Positions 34,171 through 47,400 of a stretch of DNA of 64,000 bases are shown here, in pieces (position 1 is the stretch's first letter; each line of letters starts with the position of its first letter). Source of the DNA: Acanthaster planci (taxonomy: Eukaryota; Echinodermata; Asteroidea; Valvatida; Acanthasteridae); contig NW_019091436.1 of assembly GCF_001949145.1 (NCBI RefSeq), positions 920,115 through 984,114 of the forward strand, written 5' to 3'. Below the pieces are notes generated by a model, which was not told the origin of the DNA, made no database searches, and was given only the letters and a program-made list of their open reading frames with translations. The position numbers and the translations under genes are program-made.

Positions 34171-34301
34171 CAAAGGTTATGTCTGAAATACTTGGCTACG
34201 GCTATGGTCATATGTTTGCCTGCTAGCCAGCAGCTGCAGCCATTTCTCATAGATATGTGTGGTATTGCCAGCCGTAGCCAAGTATTTTAGACACAGCTTT
34301 G
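34171..34301. mobile_element. 131-bp foldback element with about 32-bp inverted ends
   Basis: The left end (34171-34203) and inverted right end (34270-34301) share ATACTTGGCTACGGCT perfectly and the outer CAAAG.T.TGTCT with a few changes. The 66-base interior is unrelated and non-coding. This is typical MITE architecture. Confidence 0.65.
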
Positions 34302-34737
34302 GTGTGAATAGACCAGCTTGTATTCCTATTAAAACATTCCCAATAGTCCAAGTCTTATGACACTCAAGTAGTGGCTGACCTATTTACAAACTGGTGAATG
34401 TGGGTGTTGTTTGGACCGTGTGCATGAGAACATCCTCAGTGGTAGGGCTTGGCACTGGAACCATAGATCTAGACTTGGTTCTAGTTAGGAATTATGGGAC
34501 CAAGTACATGTACATGACTAGTTTCATTGTTATTATGAAGCATTTTCTAGTACTGGAACCTAGGTACTTTACCTCACAAAACTGAAGAAAACCTGTCGAG
34601 AAGAGACATTGAGAAGAAGTAACAGTTCAGGGAAAGAAAGAGAATGGTTCGGGAAGGTTTCTTTGTCAGTGCTGGAGTTTTAGGTGGTCCTGTTTTACAT
34701 CACTAGGCTACCCATTCCAACCAATGTAGATTCCTTA

Positions 34738-34777
34738 TTTAACCCTAACCCCCTAGGGTGTATGTAAAATCATAATC
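34738..34777. repeat. Short repeat TTTAACCCTAACCCC...GTATGTAAAAT, copy 2
   Basis: Second copy of the repeat at 32894-32932, with the same CCCCCTAGGG core and GTATGTAAAATCATAAT tail. Confidence 0.45.
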
Positions 34778-37700
34778 ATGTACAGTAGTCTTGTGTTAAA
34801 CACGTTATTTGGTATTGTGCAAGAATTGATCCCGTCCTTCATATCTTTGTGACTGTACACTGTTAAAAGTTATACAAATTTTATCTGCTTAGATACCAAT
34901 GATCATATATACTTCTGAAACTTGTACAAAGACTTTTTTATGATTTTGTGGGAGAATTATGTTAGAGTTGAAATTTTAGGGTCATCAATTCAGAAGTGAG
35001 GCAGAAAAATAACTTCAATGTTTGCTTTTGGTTTGCATCTCCCAGTGCATCATGCAGTGATTGCTTTGACTGATACATTGCTTTGGGCTTGAAGTTAATC
35101 AATGTAATGAAAAACAAGTTATAAAAATTGGAATGGGAATTATGATCATCTGCACTTTTTGTAATAGTTCCCAGTTTTGGGTTTCCCCTTGTAAGAGTGA
35201 AACTGTCTAAAATCCTTCATTTATTGTCGGGGGGGGGTTCACATCAGAGTGGGGAAATTTCCTCATTCGGTTAACCTTGTAATGTTTTCAAGTACCTGGT
35301 TTATGAATCATCCAGTTTTGGGTTCACACTACACATCAAGCAGAAGAGGTCACATGATTTGTTTATCATTGTGTTTATAAGGCACTGGTAGAAGTGAACT
35401 TGATCCAACAGAATGAGACTCAAGTTTCCACAGCTGAGTATTAGTGGCACACCAGAAAGTTAGAATCATTGGCTTGAAATAAGCATCGGTCCACTATCCT
35501 TTTCGTTCTCCACAACTATTATACCTTCCACTTATTTTCAGAGGAAGCTAAGGGATCACCCAGGATAAAATGTTCTTAAATTTGTGAACACTTAAAAATA
35601 TGTCAAGTAATTACAGTGCTTGAGGCTCATTGTGCATAATCGACATCTGAGATTTTATTGTTCCTACAGTTATTAAGTTTTTCATTGAACATTCACTGTA
35701 CTGTGAACTTGTGCTATCAGCTCTGATTATATTGAGTGCTCGTAATTCCATTTTTTGAAAGAACTGAATGAAATAACAGATTTTGTATTTGATGTAAACC
35801 AAACTGTGGCAATTTGTTAGTTTGTGGTGCTGTCTAGTGGGGGTTCTTCAGTTTGTGGCTCGTTTTTTGCAGAGTATAGAACTTTTCTATGCTAACATTT
35901 GCTTTACTCAAAACTCGGACCCCAGTTTCTGTAAATAGATATATTTTAATGAAAATGTAAACAAAACACTTGCTGTGAAAAGGTACTTTTTTCTGTGAGT
36001 TATTTTGGAAACTGCATTGCAACTTGCAGAGGATTAGTAGCTGGGCAGGGCTCAAATTGGAATTCTTTAACAGGTGAATATGCACCATACAGTTCAAGTA
36101 TTTGTTGGTTAATGATTTAGAAGTTTTATGTTTTGATACCTCTGTATACGTGTTTATTTCATGGAATTGTGTGGGTGTCTGTGACAAAATATGTTCCTAT
36201 TCTGTCTTTGGTTGTGTTGTTTTTGTTTAAAATTTGTTATTTTCTTGCATATATCTTCAGGTTTTAGGAATTAAAAGAGAGCCATAACTATACACTTTGG
36301 CCCAAATTCTTAAGTCTTTTATTACATCAGCTGGTAAGTTGTTTAAAAGTTGTTTTAAACAGTCATGTTGTAACTTTGGAATACCGTGAGTATACATGTC
36401 TATGAACAAGCCATAAAACTAGAATTAAACACATTATTCATTTGTGAATGAAATTAACTAGAATTGGATTTGAACCTTGGACTCCCAGGGCATTCAGCTT
36501 TGACCAGCATTCACTATAGCATTCTGGAGGTCAGAAGTCAGGTAGTACCTTAATTGTATTAAATTGTAAAACTGTTTATATCACGGTTATTGCCCTTCTT
36601 AATTTCCACTGTATTTATTCAGATGTTCTTGGCATTGTAGTTTAGATATAACTGAAAAGAACTTCAGTAGAGCTCTATTCTACTTGGTTCTTAAATTATT
36701 TCCTCTTTATAGTTGAAGTTCGAGGGCCGATGGTGGTTTTTCTGATGAGTTTCAGACAAATTGCAGCTGCAGGAAGGATCATCTAAAAGTAAGCTGACTG
36801 GCTGCTGTTCTATAGCTTGGATTGAAAAGAGGATGAAAAATATTGCATCAGGTACGAGAATGACATTTCAGTCATGATTTTATAGGTATGATTCAATTGA
36901 CGTAGTTATTTTTACAGTTGTAGCAAATGATGTGCTGTGATGGTTATTTTGTGACGTACCATTTACCTAATGGATGGTGGATTTTATTTTTTACTTGATG
37001 GATATGAAATTTAAAAAATACAAATCTTGCCCGGAATTAGCATGTCATCTCTAGTGAGCACCATTCACAATTAAGCCAATAAACTATATTGCAATTTGCA
37101 AGAAAAGATCAAACAGGTGTAGTTGCATCTGCAGTTTGTGCCAACCAGCTGTCGGAAAATCTATGGTTGGCCATGTGTGCAAACACAACATCACCTGCAG
37201 CTATTAATTAAAACAAGCATAAATACTAGTACTAAATACTAAATGAAATAGCTCTCCTTAAGCTTGAATAGGGCACATGCACTTTGATAGAACAGGTGTT
37301 GTCAGCAATGGATGAGTTTGCTGCAAAGTTTGGAAGTGCGTGCACAATTTTGGGCGATGTTTGTCAGTGGCAGACTTCTGCGTATATGTAATTATAAGAA
37401 CGTGTAGCTATGATTTTGTTTTCTTTATAGAGGATTGAAACCATTCTCCATAAGTTCATCAACTTGCACCTGTAGAAGGACCCTCTTCAAGAAAAATCCT
37501 CTTTCTTAACTTCTGGATAAAGTCTGTGGATTAAACTTGTCGTCGTAGCATAGAATCTGGTAAGTACTTTTTTTTTTTCCAGTTAACTGAAGTACAAAGA
37601 CAAGTGTTGAATTCACAGGCAGATCCAAGGGGTGAGATAGAGGCATTGGGGGCTCTTCCCCCCTCCCACACACACAAATAGGGGGCAAATTTGAAATGTG

Positions 37701-40006
37701 GGTTTTTTTTTAAATAATGAGAGAACTGTTTTTGAAACATTTTATTTCCCAACCCAAAGCATGTAAACAGCCCCCGAATTTGACCTTAACCATTTGGAAG
37801 GCCTCATGGAGGTTAGTTATCAGTAAATTCTAAAATTCCATTGCCCCCCTAAAATGGTTCTGGACCTGTACTTTTGCAGGTAGTAACAATTTGGTATCAA
37901 TACATATTTCTTTGGTATTTTACTTTTATGTATTGTATCAAGCATATGGATACTACAGAAAAAAAATTTTTTTACCCGTATTACTGTTACAATGTGACAA
38001 TAAAAGTTGTGAAGAGGCCATCAACAGATCATCTTTCTGTGCTGCGAGACAAAACTAAGAAACCCTTACCTTTTTGGGCTTTATTTAAGTTTTATTGACG
38101 TGCTAGTGCACGTGCTACGTCATAGTTCAAGCGATAAAGGAGTGAAATATGTGCGGGATGGTCATGATTGTCTGATTTATTGCTGTCGATATTTCTCAAA
38201 GGAGTGGAACAAATGTGATACCAAGGTCTAATCAATAAGTAATAATGCAGGGAGGAAGCTGGTCTCACAATGTATGGTTTAGTAACATGTTGTGGCGGTC
38301 TGTTTGGTTGTGTGGAAAATGCTGGTGAGCAAGTGAGAATGAAGTGAGAGTACTGCTCCGTATTCTTGAAATTGGAGCTTGATACTTTGCTTGAAGAGGG
38401 AGTAGTTGCTCTCATCTGTGAGGCCTTTGTAGTTCACAGATTTCTGTCGAAAGATCGGTTGTAGTTACAGGTCCAATCATTACAGGTCTGGTCGTGAATC
38501 ATAGGGAATGAATAAAGGACAGTTTTGTTCACTGAACCCACTTGTGATTTGACTTTGAATGTGGTGACTGACACATGACTTTCTGTGGATTTGTAGTGAT
38601 CTTATTACAAAGCATAAGGAGCTGCAGCCATCAACCATTTTCTTGAGTCGGTTCATTTCTTTCCGTGTTAAATTCCACTGTTTGCCCATTTTATACGACC
38701 CTGATATTTATCCTGGATCAAGTTGAAGTGAAGTGCACTGGAAAATACCAGTGTAATGTGTCCTCAAATACCTGGGAAAAAATAATGTAAACACCTTTTT
38801 TTGTGTGACTTTACCACTAGTTCTAGTGATAGTTTTCTTTAGCATAACCTCAGAACCGATGCGGGTATCCTGAAGCAACAGTAATAATTTTAGCCTATAT
38901 GTAATATGATTTAGCAAGAAGTTAATGCATACTCCTGCATACAGGAATTTTCCCAATTCCGATGGGCCCTATTTAGGACCAAAATACAAAGAATGATTGA
39001 ATCTTAGAAACTTGCAAGACTTTTTTCCAATCAGGAATGAAGGTGGGTTTGAAATACAGAAGTGAGAAGAAAATTTTTAAAGATGACTTCTTATTTTTTT
39101 ACACCCCCAGAAATCATTGGAGATGTGAAATTTCATTGTTTCACTGAACATCAATCCATTTTAAAATAAAGGGAAAACTAACCACTTTATTACCAAACAC
39201 GTATGCCCGTCATAAGGAACTGGAGCGCCCTCACGATGATTGCCAGTAATTGGATCCAGAAATAAGTTTCCTGGCTAGTTCATTGTTTTCCACGCGTCAC
39301 CACGATTTCCCTCCCTCATGTTTTAAAAGTCATTTCAATTCAAATGAGGACTACAGGCAGTATTGAAAACGAGTGAATCAGCTATTCCAAATGAGAGAAA
39401 ACCTGTGAAAATGAGTGAAAAGGAAACTCCAAAGTCTTGGTGTCCAATGCCATGGTCATGGTGGGGGGAAAGGGGCCCTTAACCCCCATCCTCCTTGGGG
39501 AAGAAAAGGAAACCGAAATATGGGGAGAAAAGGAAATTACAGCGAACGAAATAGGAAAAAGAGAAGAAAAAGGGAAATGCATAAATCACCAATTTGCTTA
39601 AAAGTTCAATGGAGTTGACCCCTTCTTGTCAGGTTGCTGCTCATGAGTGCTTTATTCTCCTCCCCCCGCCCCCCTGGAAACAAATCTTGGCAACGCCCAT
39701 GCCGTGGACACCGCTACCAACCAGTATTCATAAGCCAGTATTCATAAGCTGAGTCAGTACAATAAGCTGTCTCCACTCCGTTTATTGATCTGGCTTCAGC
39801 TGTGCTGTGTTAGGGCATGGATGTAGGGCCAGCTGTACGTGGGCTCTATACAGTGGCTGATCAATAGGTAATACTAATAGCTGATAATGTTGCAGTCATT
39901 GATCTTATTGATCTGTGCACCTGAGTGCCATCTTTAGCGGTGCCAGTCAGATGTGGTGGCGGCCTGATGAAAAAAATAAGCCTGCTCTGTAATCAGATGA
40001 GTTGAA
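34778..40006. other. Intergenic, no gene recognised
   Basis: AT-rich, short frames only. A possible tRNA-like SINE piece is at 36466-36545. About 37610-37700 and 39460-39680 carry G/C-tract sequence with GCAGATCC-type words that recurs elsewhere in the window. A 14-base direct repeat CCAGTATTCATAAG lies at about 39720-39750. Confidence 0.4.
36466..36545 (-). mobile_element. Possible tRNA-derived SINE fragment
   Basis: The minus strand has TAGTGAATGCTGG (loose A box) followed by GGTTCAAATCC (exact B-box match) about 40 bases later. The rest does not fold as a functional tRNA, so a SINE or tRNA pseudogene is more likely. Confidence 0.3.
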
Positions 40007-40676
40007 NNNNNNNNNNNNNNNNNNNNNNNNNNNNNNNNNNNNNNNNNNNNNNNNNNNNNNNNNNNNNNNNNNNNNNNNNNNNNNNNNNNNNNNNNNNNNN
40101 NNNNNNNNNNNNNNNNNNNNNNNNNNNNNNNNNNNNNNNNNNNNNNNNNNNNNNNNNNNNNNNNNNNNNNNNNNNNNNNNNNNNNNNNNNNNNNNNNNNN
40201 NNNNNNNNNNNNNNNNNNNNNNNNNNNNNNNNNNNNNNNNNNNNNNNNNNNNNNNNNNNNNNNNNNNNNNNNNNNNNNNNNNNNNNNNNNNNNNNNNNNN
40301 NNNNNNNNNNNNNNNNNNNNNNNNNNNNNNNNNNNNNNNNNNNNNNNNNNNNNNNNNNNNNNNNNNNNNNNNNNNNNNNNNNNNNNNNNNNNNNNNNNNN
40401 NNNNNNNNNNNNNNNNNNNNNNNNNNNNNNNNNNNNNNNNNNNNNNNNNNNNNNNNNNNNNNNNNNNNNNNNNNNNNNNNNNNNNNNNNNNNNNNNNNNN
40501 NNNNNNNNNNNNNNNNNNNNNNNNNNNNNNNNNNNNNNNNNNNNNNNNNNNNNNNNNNNNNNNNNNNNNNNNNNNNNNNNNNNNNNNNNNNNNNNNNNNN
40601 NNNNNNNNNNNNNNNNNNNNNNNNNNNNNNNNNNNNNNNNNNNNNNNNNNNNNNNNNNNNNNNNNNNNNNNNNNNN
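40007..40676. other. Assembly gap (670 N)
   Basis: Unresolved bases. Frames reported through it have no meaning. The tandem repeat at its right edge suggests the gap is a minisatellite that could not be assembled. Confidence 0.99.
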
Positions 40677-40745
40677 TTATAGTGTGCATCTGACATGTAG
40701 GGGTGGTTATAGTGTGCATCTGACATGTAGGGGTGGTTATAGTGT
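40677..40745. repeat. 30-bp tandem repeat, 2.3 copies, abutting gap
   Basis: Two identical 30-base units (starting TTATAGTGTGCATCTGACAT) and a partial third. It begins at the first base after the Ns, so the array very probably extends into the gap. Confidence 0.9.
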
Positions 40746-43700
40746 TGCCAGTCTTCCCTTTTGTTGACCTTTCATTTTTCCATCCTTTTTCTATTCCGAT
40801 TTGACGATAAATGGAGATGAAAATGTGCTTTACTTATTAGAAATTCACGGGGCCTGACAAAATGTCCCATTGGCACTCTGCATATTTTACCAAACTTTTA
40901 ATCTCTACTAAGATTTTTGTTGAAATTAGTCCTTTTTTAGGGCATGTAAAATCTTATTTGGCTGTCAATTGGAAAGTAACATACATGCTGTTTTCTTGAA
41001 TGAGCCTCTGTTTTGCCTTAACAAAGTCGTATCTGTTCTCTTTTTTTTCTCCATGTTGCCATCAAACTATTGTATAACCACAGATCTTCTTTATTAAAAA
41101 AGTGTAAATCTACCTGGCACCACTACACTGATGGCCACATCTAATCAAAATAACTGTAATAATCATTTGGAAAAGAAAAAAGAAACACCTGTTGGCTTAT
41201 TTAAACTTCTCTTTAAGTATGACTTGAATAGACAAAGTACCAGGGATAATGTAGCAGTCTGTGTGATATAAAGAGAGAGGGCATGGTTTGGTTGTGGAGA
41301 AGAAGCAACCTCTTCCTGATCGGAAATACCAACATTTGCTGGTATTTGAATAATTTCTGTTATCCATGCTCTGTTGAACTCACTTGCCAGCAAATCTTGG
41401 CAAAACTGTGTTCTGTTTATGTGCCTCATGACTCCCCAGCGTTGGTTTCGGTGATTGTTTGGCTTGACGTCTTTTCCTCCTCAGGACAGTGTACAAAAGG
41501 ATTAAGAGTAAGTGGCAATTTGGCTGTAGAAAACCATAGGAAAAATGTTTGTGCTTAATTTATTTTTTGTGTGCAGGAGTATATGTCCGTTATATGCAGA
41601 CCAGTCCTGGTCATGCCACACTTGTTGAAAAAGATGTGAAATGGAAACCAGAATGAAGCTAAACTACGTCTGGGCACTTTGGGCAATTCCCATGATCTTG
41701 CATCACAAATGGATTAGTCTACATAATACATTCCCTTCTCTAGGCTTTTACACATGCTTCTTAGGCAAGGTTGTCAACCCTTAAGATCCATTCACCATTT
41801 AACCTCCTCCCCAACATGTTCATATTTGTAGGATTACTTTAATACTGAGAAGTGTAAATATTTGGACAGGTTGCAGAAGTGTGTGGTGAAGAGCCAAGGT
41901 AGAGCCAGGCACAAACAGCTATAGTGTAAAGGATATTTATGAGTGCTCACCATTATTGATTAGCTTTGGGTACGGAATCACCCCTCATTTCTTGAAGGTT
42001 CTCAATCTTGGAAACATGATGAGAAGGGTGATCAATACGTGTGGTCAGCTTTGTGATCATTTACAAAAGTTTATTGATTTTTAAGTTGCCATAGTAACCT
42101 GAGAGGGTAAACAGAGGAGGCCTAATAAATCCAAGAATTTTCTGTGCACTTGCAATAAATGCCATAGAGTTTACTGCCCAGTTTTAGACCTTTTATTCCG
42201 TACCCCTTTTTATCCATCTCTCTGACAAACCTCTGGAAACCATTTGGAACTGTTGTTGGTATCTCCCCCCCCCCATAAAATTGGATTTTGGAGGATATGT
42301 GCATTTTTCTGATGCTGTGAAATTGCTGAATGTTATCATACTAAGGCTGATCTTTGTATACCTAAGTATTTTTCCATCTTCTCTTTTTTTTTTCCTCCTA
42401 AAGCAGTAACATTGGCACGGTAATCATATACTGTCATCCATCCGTCTATCTTCTCTGAAACCAACACTAAAGCTTACACTGATATATAATATTATCAAGT
42501 TACCTTTTTCTTTTGTCTCATAATTGATTGCGTTGGGGGAAAATAAACAATTCTAATTTGCTTGGCTCAAAAAACTGGGGTGGGGATTATCTTAATGGTC
42601 CCTCTACCCTGTCCAAAAATTAGGGGGTGGATATACCCCCGTCCTCCTGGGAATAGGCCCTTGCTTGGGAGTCATTCTTTTTTCAGAATGGTAAATATGC
42701 ATTTTGTTCTTTTCATTTTCAACCTAGCTCTAACTTCAGCTTAGTACTTTGCAGTACCTAAAATATGTATTGCAGTATACCTGAAGATGTCAGATTTTAT
42801 CTTGGTATTTCACTTAATAATTACTTGTTGATGTCAGTGGGAAGTCGGTGTTTAATTTTGGATCGAGTGTGACTATTTTAATGTTATTGAGATGGCTCAA
42901 GGAACTTGCAGCTTTTTGGATGCAGATAATGCATGCGTTAAATTGTGCATACCATGCCCACCATATTTGTTTCAAGTTCTCGATGTGAAGGCATAAATTG
43001 TTGGCGGTTTTTGCCCGTATAGATTTCAACACCTCACTGCATTTAAACTAAAACTCAGTTTTGTTCCTTTTGATGAGGAATGATTAATTACTATTAAATA
43101 TGCGAAACTGCCTAGTTTGAACTTCAAGCGATATCAAACCTGTGTAGACTTTCAAATTCAACAGTAATGTTTGTAAAGAATGTTTTGAACTTTTATAATA
43201 AATACATTACTTCTAATGATTCATGTTTCATTGATATTGCATTTGGCAAAATTGTACATATACACTGTACCATCATTTCAGAATTTGTCATTATTTTTGA
43301 TACTGGTAATTTTAATTTCTTTTTCAATGACAATTTTTGCAAACCTTTTATTCATTTGGACCACAGCAGCATTTTACTCCAGAAAAATCAAATCAGGCTT
43401 ACATTAGATGTGTGTGAACATACATGTACAGTCCTGTTTTTACAAATCAGCAATGTTCCAAGCGTCCATTGTATACCTGGATTTCCAGGTTTCTTTTAAA
43501 TAGCTGCAGAAAGCCATTTTTTAATTCAAGCAATAAAGATGGAATTCACTGATGGGCTATTTTGTATTTAGATTCTTAAGACCTAAACACCAATCCTTAC
43601 AAATCCCCCCTCCAGCTTTCCAATCAATTCGTCCCCAGTCAACCATTCCAAGCTAGCGATTGGTCTTTAGATTGTGTCACTGACTTGCCAGGCCGAGCCT

Positions 43701-44396
43701 TGTACACGAACAACGCACGCAATTAATTATTAACAAGTGAGGCACAGTATGTGTGTGTGTGTCTGCCAGCAAAGGCTGCTGGTATCTTCTGCCTCATCCA
43801 TGGAGACAGGCAGTGTAGGAGAAGGTAGCCTTTGTGCATGAACTACTGCAAGAGTGGAAGATAATATGCGTTCCATGGGGAGAGTTCTGGCAAATATTTA
43901 AGGGGGAAAAAGTGCAGTTGACCACCACATGCTGAACTTTCTTAGCACCCCCCAAAACATATCAGGAGATAAATATCGGAAACTAAGAATAAAGAGTGCT
44001 GAAAAAAAAATAATCAATATTTCTAGCAGGCGGTGATGGACAAAGTGGAAAAATAGCTACCGGCGTGACAGCTCACTTACACATGTAACCTGGTGTCTGT
44101 GATCAAGTCCTGGTCAAGAGACCTTAGAGAGCTACGAGTTACAGTACTACAGATACGTAAGTTTCCTGAGCCCAAGTATTCATCTATTACCCGAGGCATC
44201 TACTTCTCAAAACTAAGAAGAGGAGTAGGGAAGAGAGCAGAGCACACACGTCTAGAAGTAGTGTCAACACAGACACACTAGCGGTGACGGATTAACCATT
44301 CCAAAGACTGGTGGAGGTGGTGTGTGTGTGTGTCTACGTAAACTGTCGTCAGAGATTTCTCGTCCATCGTGTGGGAGATATGACTTGTGTTGGATC
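40746..44396. other. Intergenic and probable CACNA2D promoter/5' UTR
   Basis: No exon recognised. A C10 run is at 42265-42274. (GT)n microsatellites lie at 43750-43762 and 44320-44333; the second is about 65 bases before the CACNA2D start codon and thus probably in its 5' UTR. The transcription start was not located. Confidence 0.4.
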
Positions 44397-44488
44397 ATGA
44401 CACGCTGGATGTCAAGTAATCTCAGATTGGTTCTGCTGACTGCTGTTGTCGTAGGAGTCACTGCAGAAATCAACATTGACGGAGAAGG
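44397..44488 (+). CDS. CACNA2D3: CACNA2D exon 1 (signal peptide)
   Basis: MTRWMSSNLRLVLLTAVVVG and VTAEINIDGE plus two bases before GTGAGA. Basic n-region, hydrophobic core and VTA cleavage context. Confidence 0.72.
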
Positions 44489-47400
44489 GTGAGAAATGTG
44501 AAACTTAACTGTCTTATTGTCTAAACTGTTATCTTCTTGTCATTTTTTGCACCTGTATTTTTAATGGCTCAATACCTCGTGAACAGACTCTCAAAGTATA
44601 ATTTGTGTGGATTACACTGGCTTGTCAAATACTTGCTTTTGAGGCACAAAAAGTATTAGAGTCCCTTAACATTTTTGAAATAGTTTGCGAGAGATTCGTG
44701 CATTAACTGTTTCTTTGAATATGGCATTTAATCACCGCTTGAGAGTGATCTTTATACACTGATCTAATTGCACCTTCTCATTTTTCCTATGTCAATTCTG
44801 TTGTAAATCAGAGTTCAGGAATGGGCCAAATCATTTGGAGAGGCGCTATATGAGTTGAGTCTCAAATACAGTGGAGCCGAGTTCATCAGGAATGTAAGTT
44901 ACTCTATAAATTTCTCAAACCAAAGTTTCATAAAGTACCCTTTCTATTTTCCGTGTTTTTCATTTGAGGACTTTGTGGATGTAATTGTAATTAAGTATTT
45001 CTGTTGTTTAATGTAATGCATGTTCTGCCCAGCAGAGGGAAAACACTTCAGTTACGGCACATGTTGGGAGTTACCTTTCAAATTCATCCTGATATGATTC
45101 GTGTTGAGTGAGGCCCTTGAATATACAGGAAGTCAGTGCGCAAGTTGCTGAAGTCCAAGCTTGTTAGTTGTAACTTAATGTAGCTGTTCAAGTTTTGAGG
45201 CAATTTCCCCATGATCGAGGGCACTAGCTTCCGTCAGAGAATTAAATTGTTTGCCGGGAACAGTTTAGATGTGGGAACACCAAGGCAAGGACCGGCGGCA
45301 ATTGCCTGTCTCGCGTCTTTGACATTCTAGGGCTAGAGTCTATATATAGGCAAGAGCAGTGCACCACAGCCCTGGTAAAAATTGATTGGCACACTGTACT
45401 GAAACTTGCAGATATCACATGAAATTATCATGTGCTGTAGTGCGATAGTCACACCAGACTTCATTGGCATAGAAATGGGTTAATCTGCAGCTACTGCTTC
45501 CAGATGCATCATTACCCAGCCAAACACCCCCCCCCTTCAAAACTGTCATTGCATGGTTATATCTTTGTGTCCTCCTGCCCTGAGCTAAAAAATACAGGAG
45601 ACTGACAGAAACACTAAGGTGAAAACGAGAGTCAGTCTATCCTGCCCATTGCTTGGAAGTACTTTGGTTCAAAGATTAAAAAATCAGCTTGGCTTTGGAT
45701 CATAAATACATAATCCTATGTCAAAAGCCTAAAGTTGTGTAATTGAACCAAAGCCTCAATTAAAACTCAGTGTCTATAATGTGGCTGGTGATGTTTTCCA
45801 GTATTGCCAAAACGCAGTTGATAAACAACCTGAGATTTTTCTCGTGTGCGCATTTTACAGCCCATTACATCTTCTTTTAGTCACAATCGGGTGTTGACAT
45901 TTCAAGGTTAAATTTAATTGATATTTATCCTCTATCCAAGTTGGCCTGGATTCTATGCAGTGGTCTGGGCAATGTGGTTACGTTGAGAAATTGTTGATTT
46001 TATGCAATGGTGTAAAGAGGTGCCAACACCACCAGAAAAGAGCAAATCATTGTTTTGGCAATATACACGTAATGAGAGAGAGGTACTTTTTGGGTCTGCT
46101 TCATTCTCTGTGTTATAAAAGCATATAAAAATCCCAAAATGTAAATGTAAGCCCCACCTCTTTAAAAAAACACAAAAGGCCCAGTATATTATGGTATAAG
46201 ATATTTTCCTGAGAATATTACTCTCCCATGACACCGTCTGCCACATGCAGTTTGGTGAACTTTCCACTGCAATTGAAACACTGACTTTTCTGTGTCATCG
46301 TGTCATGGGAAATCGTCCACATCACCCGTCAGACAGTATCTGTCTGAGGAACATGCCAACACTCCTGAAATATTCATGGGCTCACATTAGTAGATTGAGG
46401 GACCAGCCTCCAAAAAGAAAGGCCATAAAAGGTTAACCCCCCAAAAAAATCCAATCTTTCTCCCCCCCTCCCAAAAAAAAGATGGTTCTGGATCTGCTCA
46501 TGATTCAATGGTGAAAATATTTTCACGAGAATTTAATTCTTTCTTTTCTTCCTGAAATGTTCTGAGAGTTTTACCAGTTTGAGTTTGATCTGAAATGCCC
46601 ACAGATTCTACAGAAAAATCCACCACAATGTATTTGTTTGGCTTGTTTTTTTTGTAGTGTCGCCTTTGTTTGAGACATTCAGGACAGAGGTCAGTTTTAC
46701 CTGCCCTGCCATTCATCCCATTGCTGTCTACTGAAGCACTGTATCTGAATCATACAAAAAAAAAAATTAATGCCCTTCTGCCTTCTTATTCATAATTAAC
46801 CTACATGTGCCAACAGCGACAAGCAAATAAATGGTATCGGTGATGGTTGTGTGTGATTGAAGTCACAGTGCATGGCTATACTGGAGAGGCCATCTGGAAG
46901 TGACACCAGACTCATGGGACTTAGCAGTGGAACCAAATTTCTGCTTCAGGGAGGAAGGGATTGAATACACACATCTATATGAACCCATCGGCCAGACTGA
47001 CATTCCCAATGACTCCGTTCAATGGCCGAAAACACTGTGATAACTATTATTATGAAGCATTTGTTCTGTTTTAGTTTTGGGTTAAGCTGTACCTCTAAAA
47101 ATGTGTAATTATCTTGGGTTAAACTCCTTTTTTTGCCACTGCAAATTCTGTCCATTCCCCACAAAAAAATCATCAGGCGATGCTGAACAAAACTTTATAT
47201 CAGTCACTTTGTACATAAATTGATGCTGACTACCAATATACGTATGTCCTCTAGAGACAATAGAAACATCTCTAAAAATAGCTTTCTTTTGAAGGCAACT
47301 CAGCCTTGAAATTGCCTTTGTCATCTACAAGGTTTAGTTTCTGCAACAGAAATTGTTTCGGCCTTGTATGTACAGTCCATTCCTGTCTGATTGAGTCCAC

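Noticed and set aside
40002-40682. Open frames through the N run
   Set aside because: They exist only because Ns contain no stops.
43167-43499. 110-codon plus-strand frame upstream of CACNA2D
   Set aside because: Phe/Ile/Asn-rich, as expected of translated AT-rich non-coding DNA; no domain and no splice evidence.
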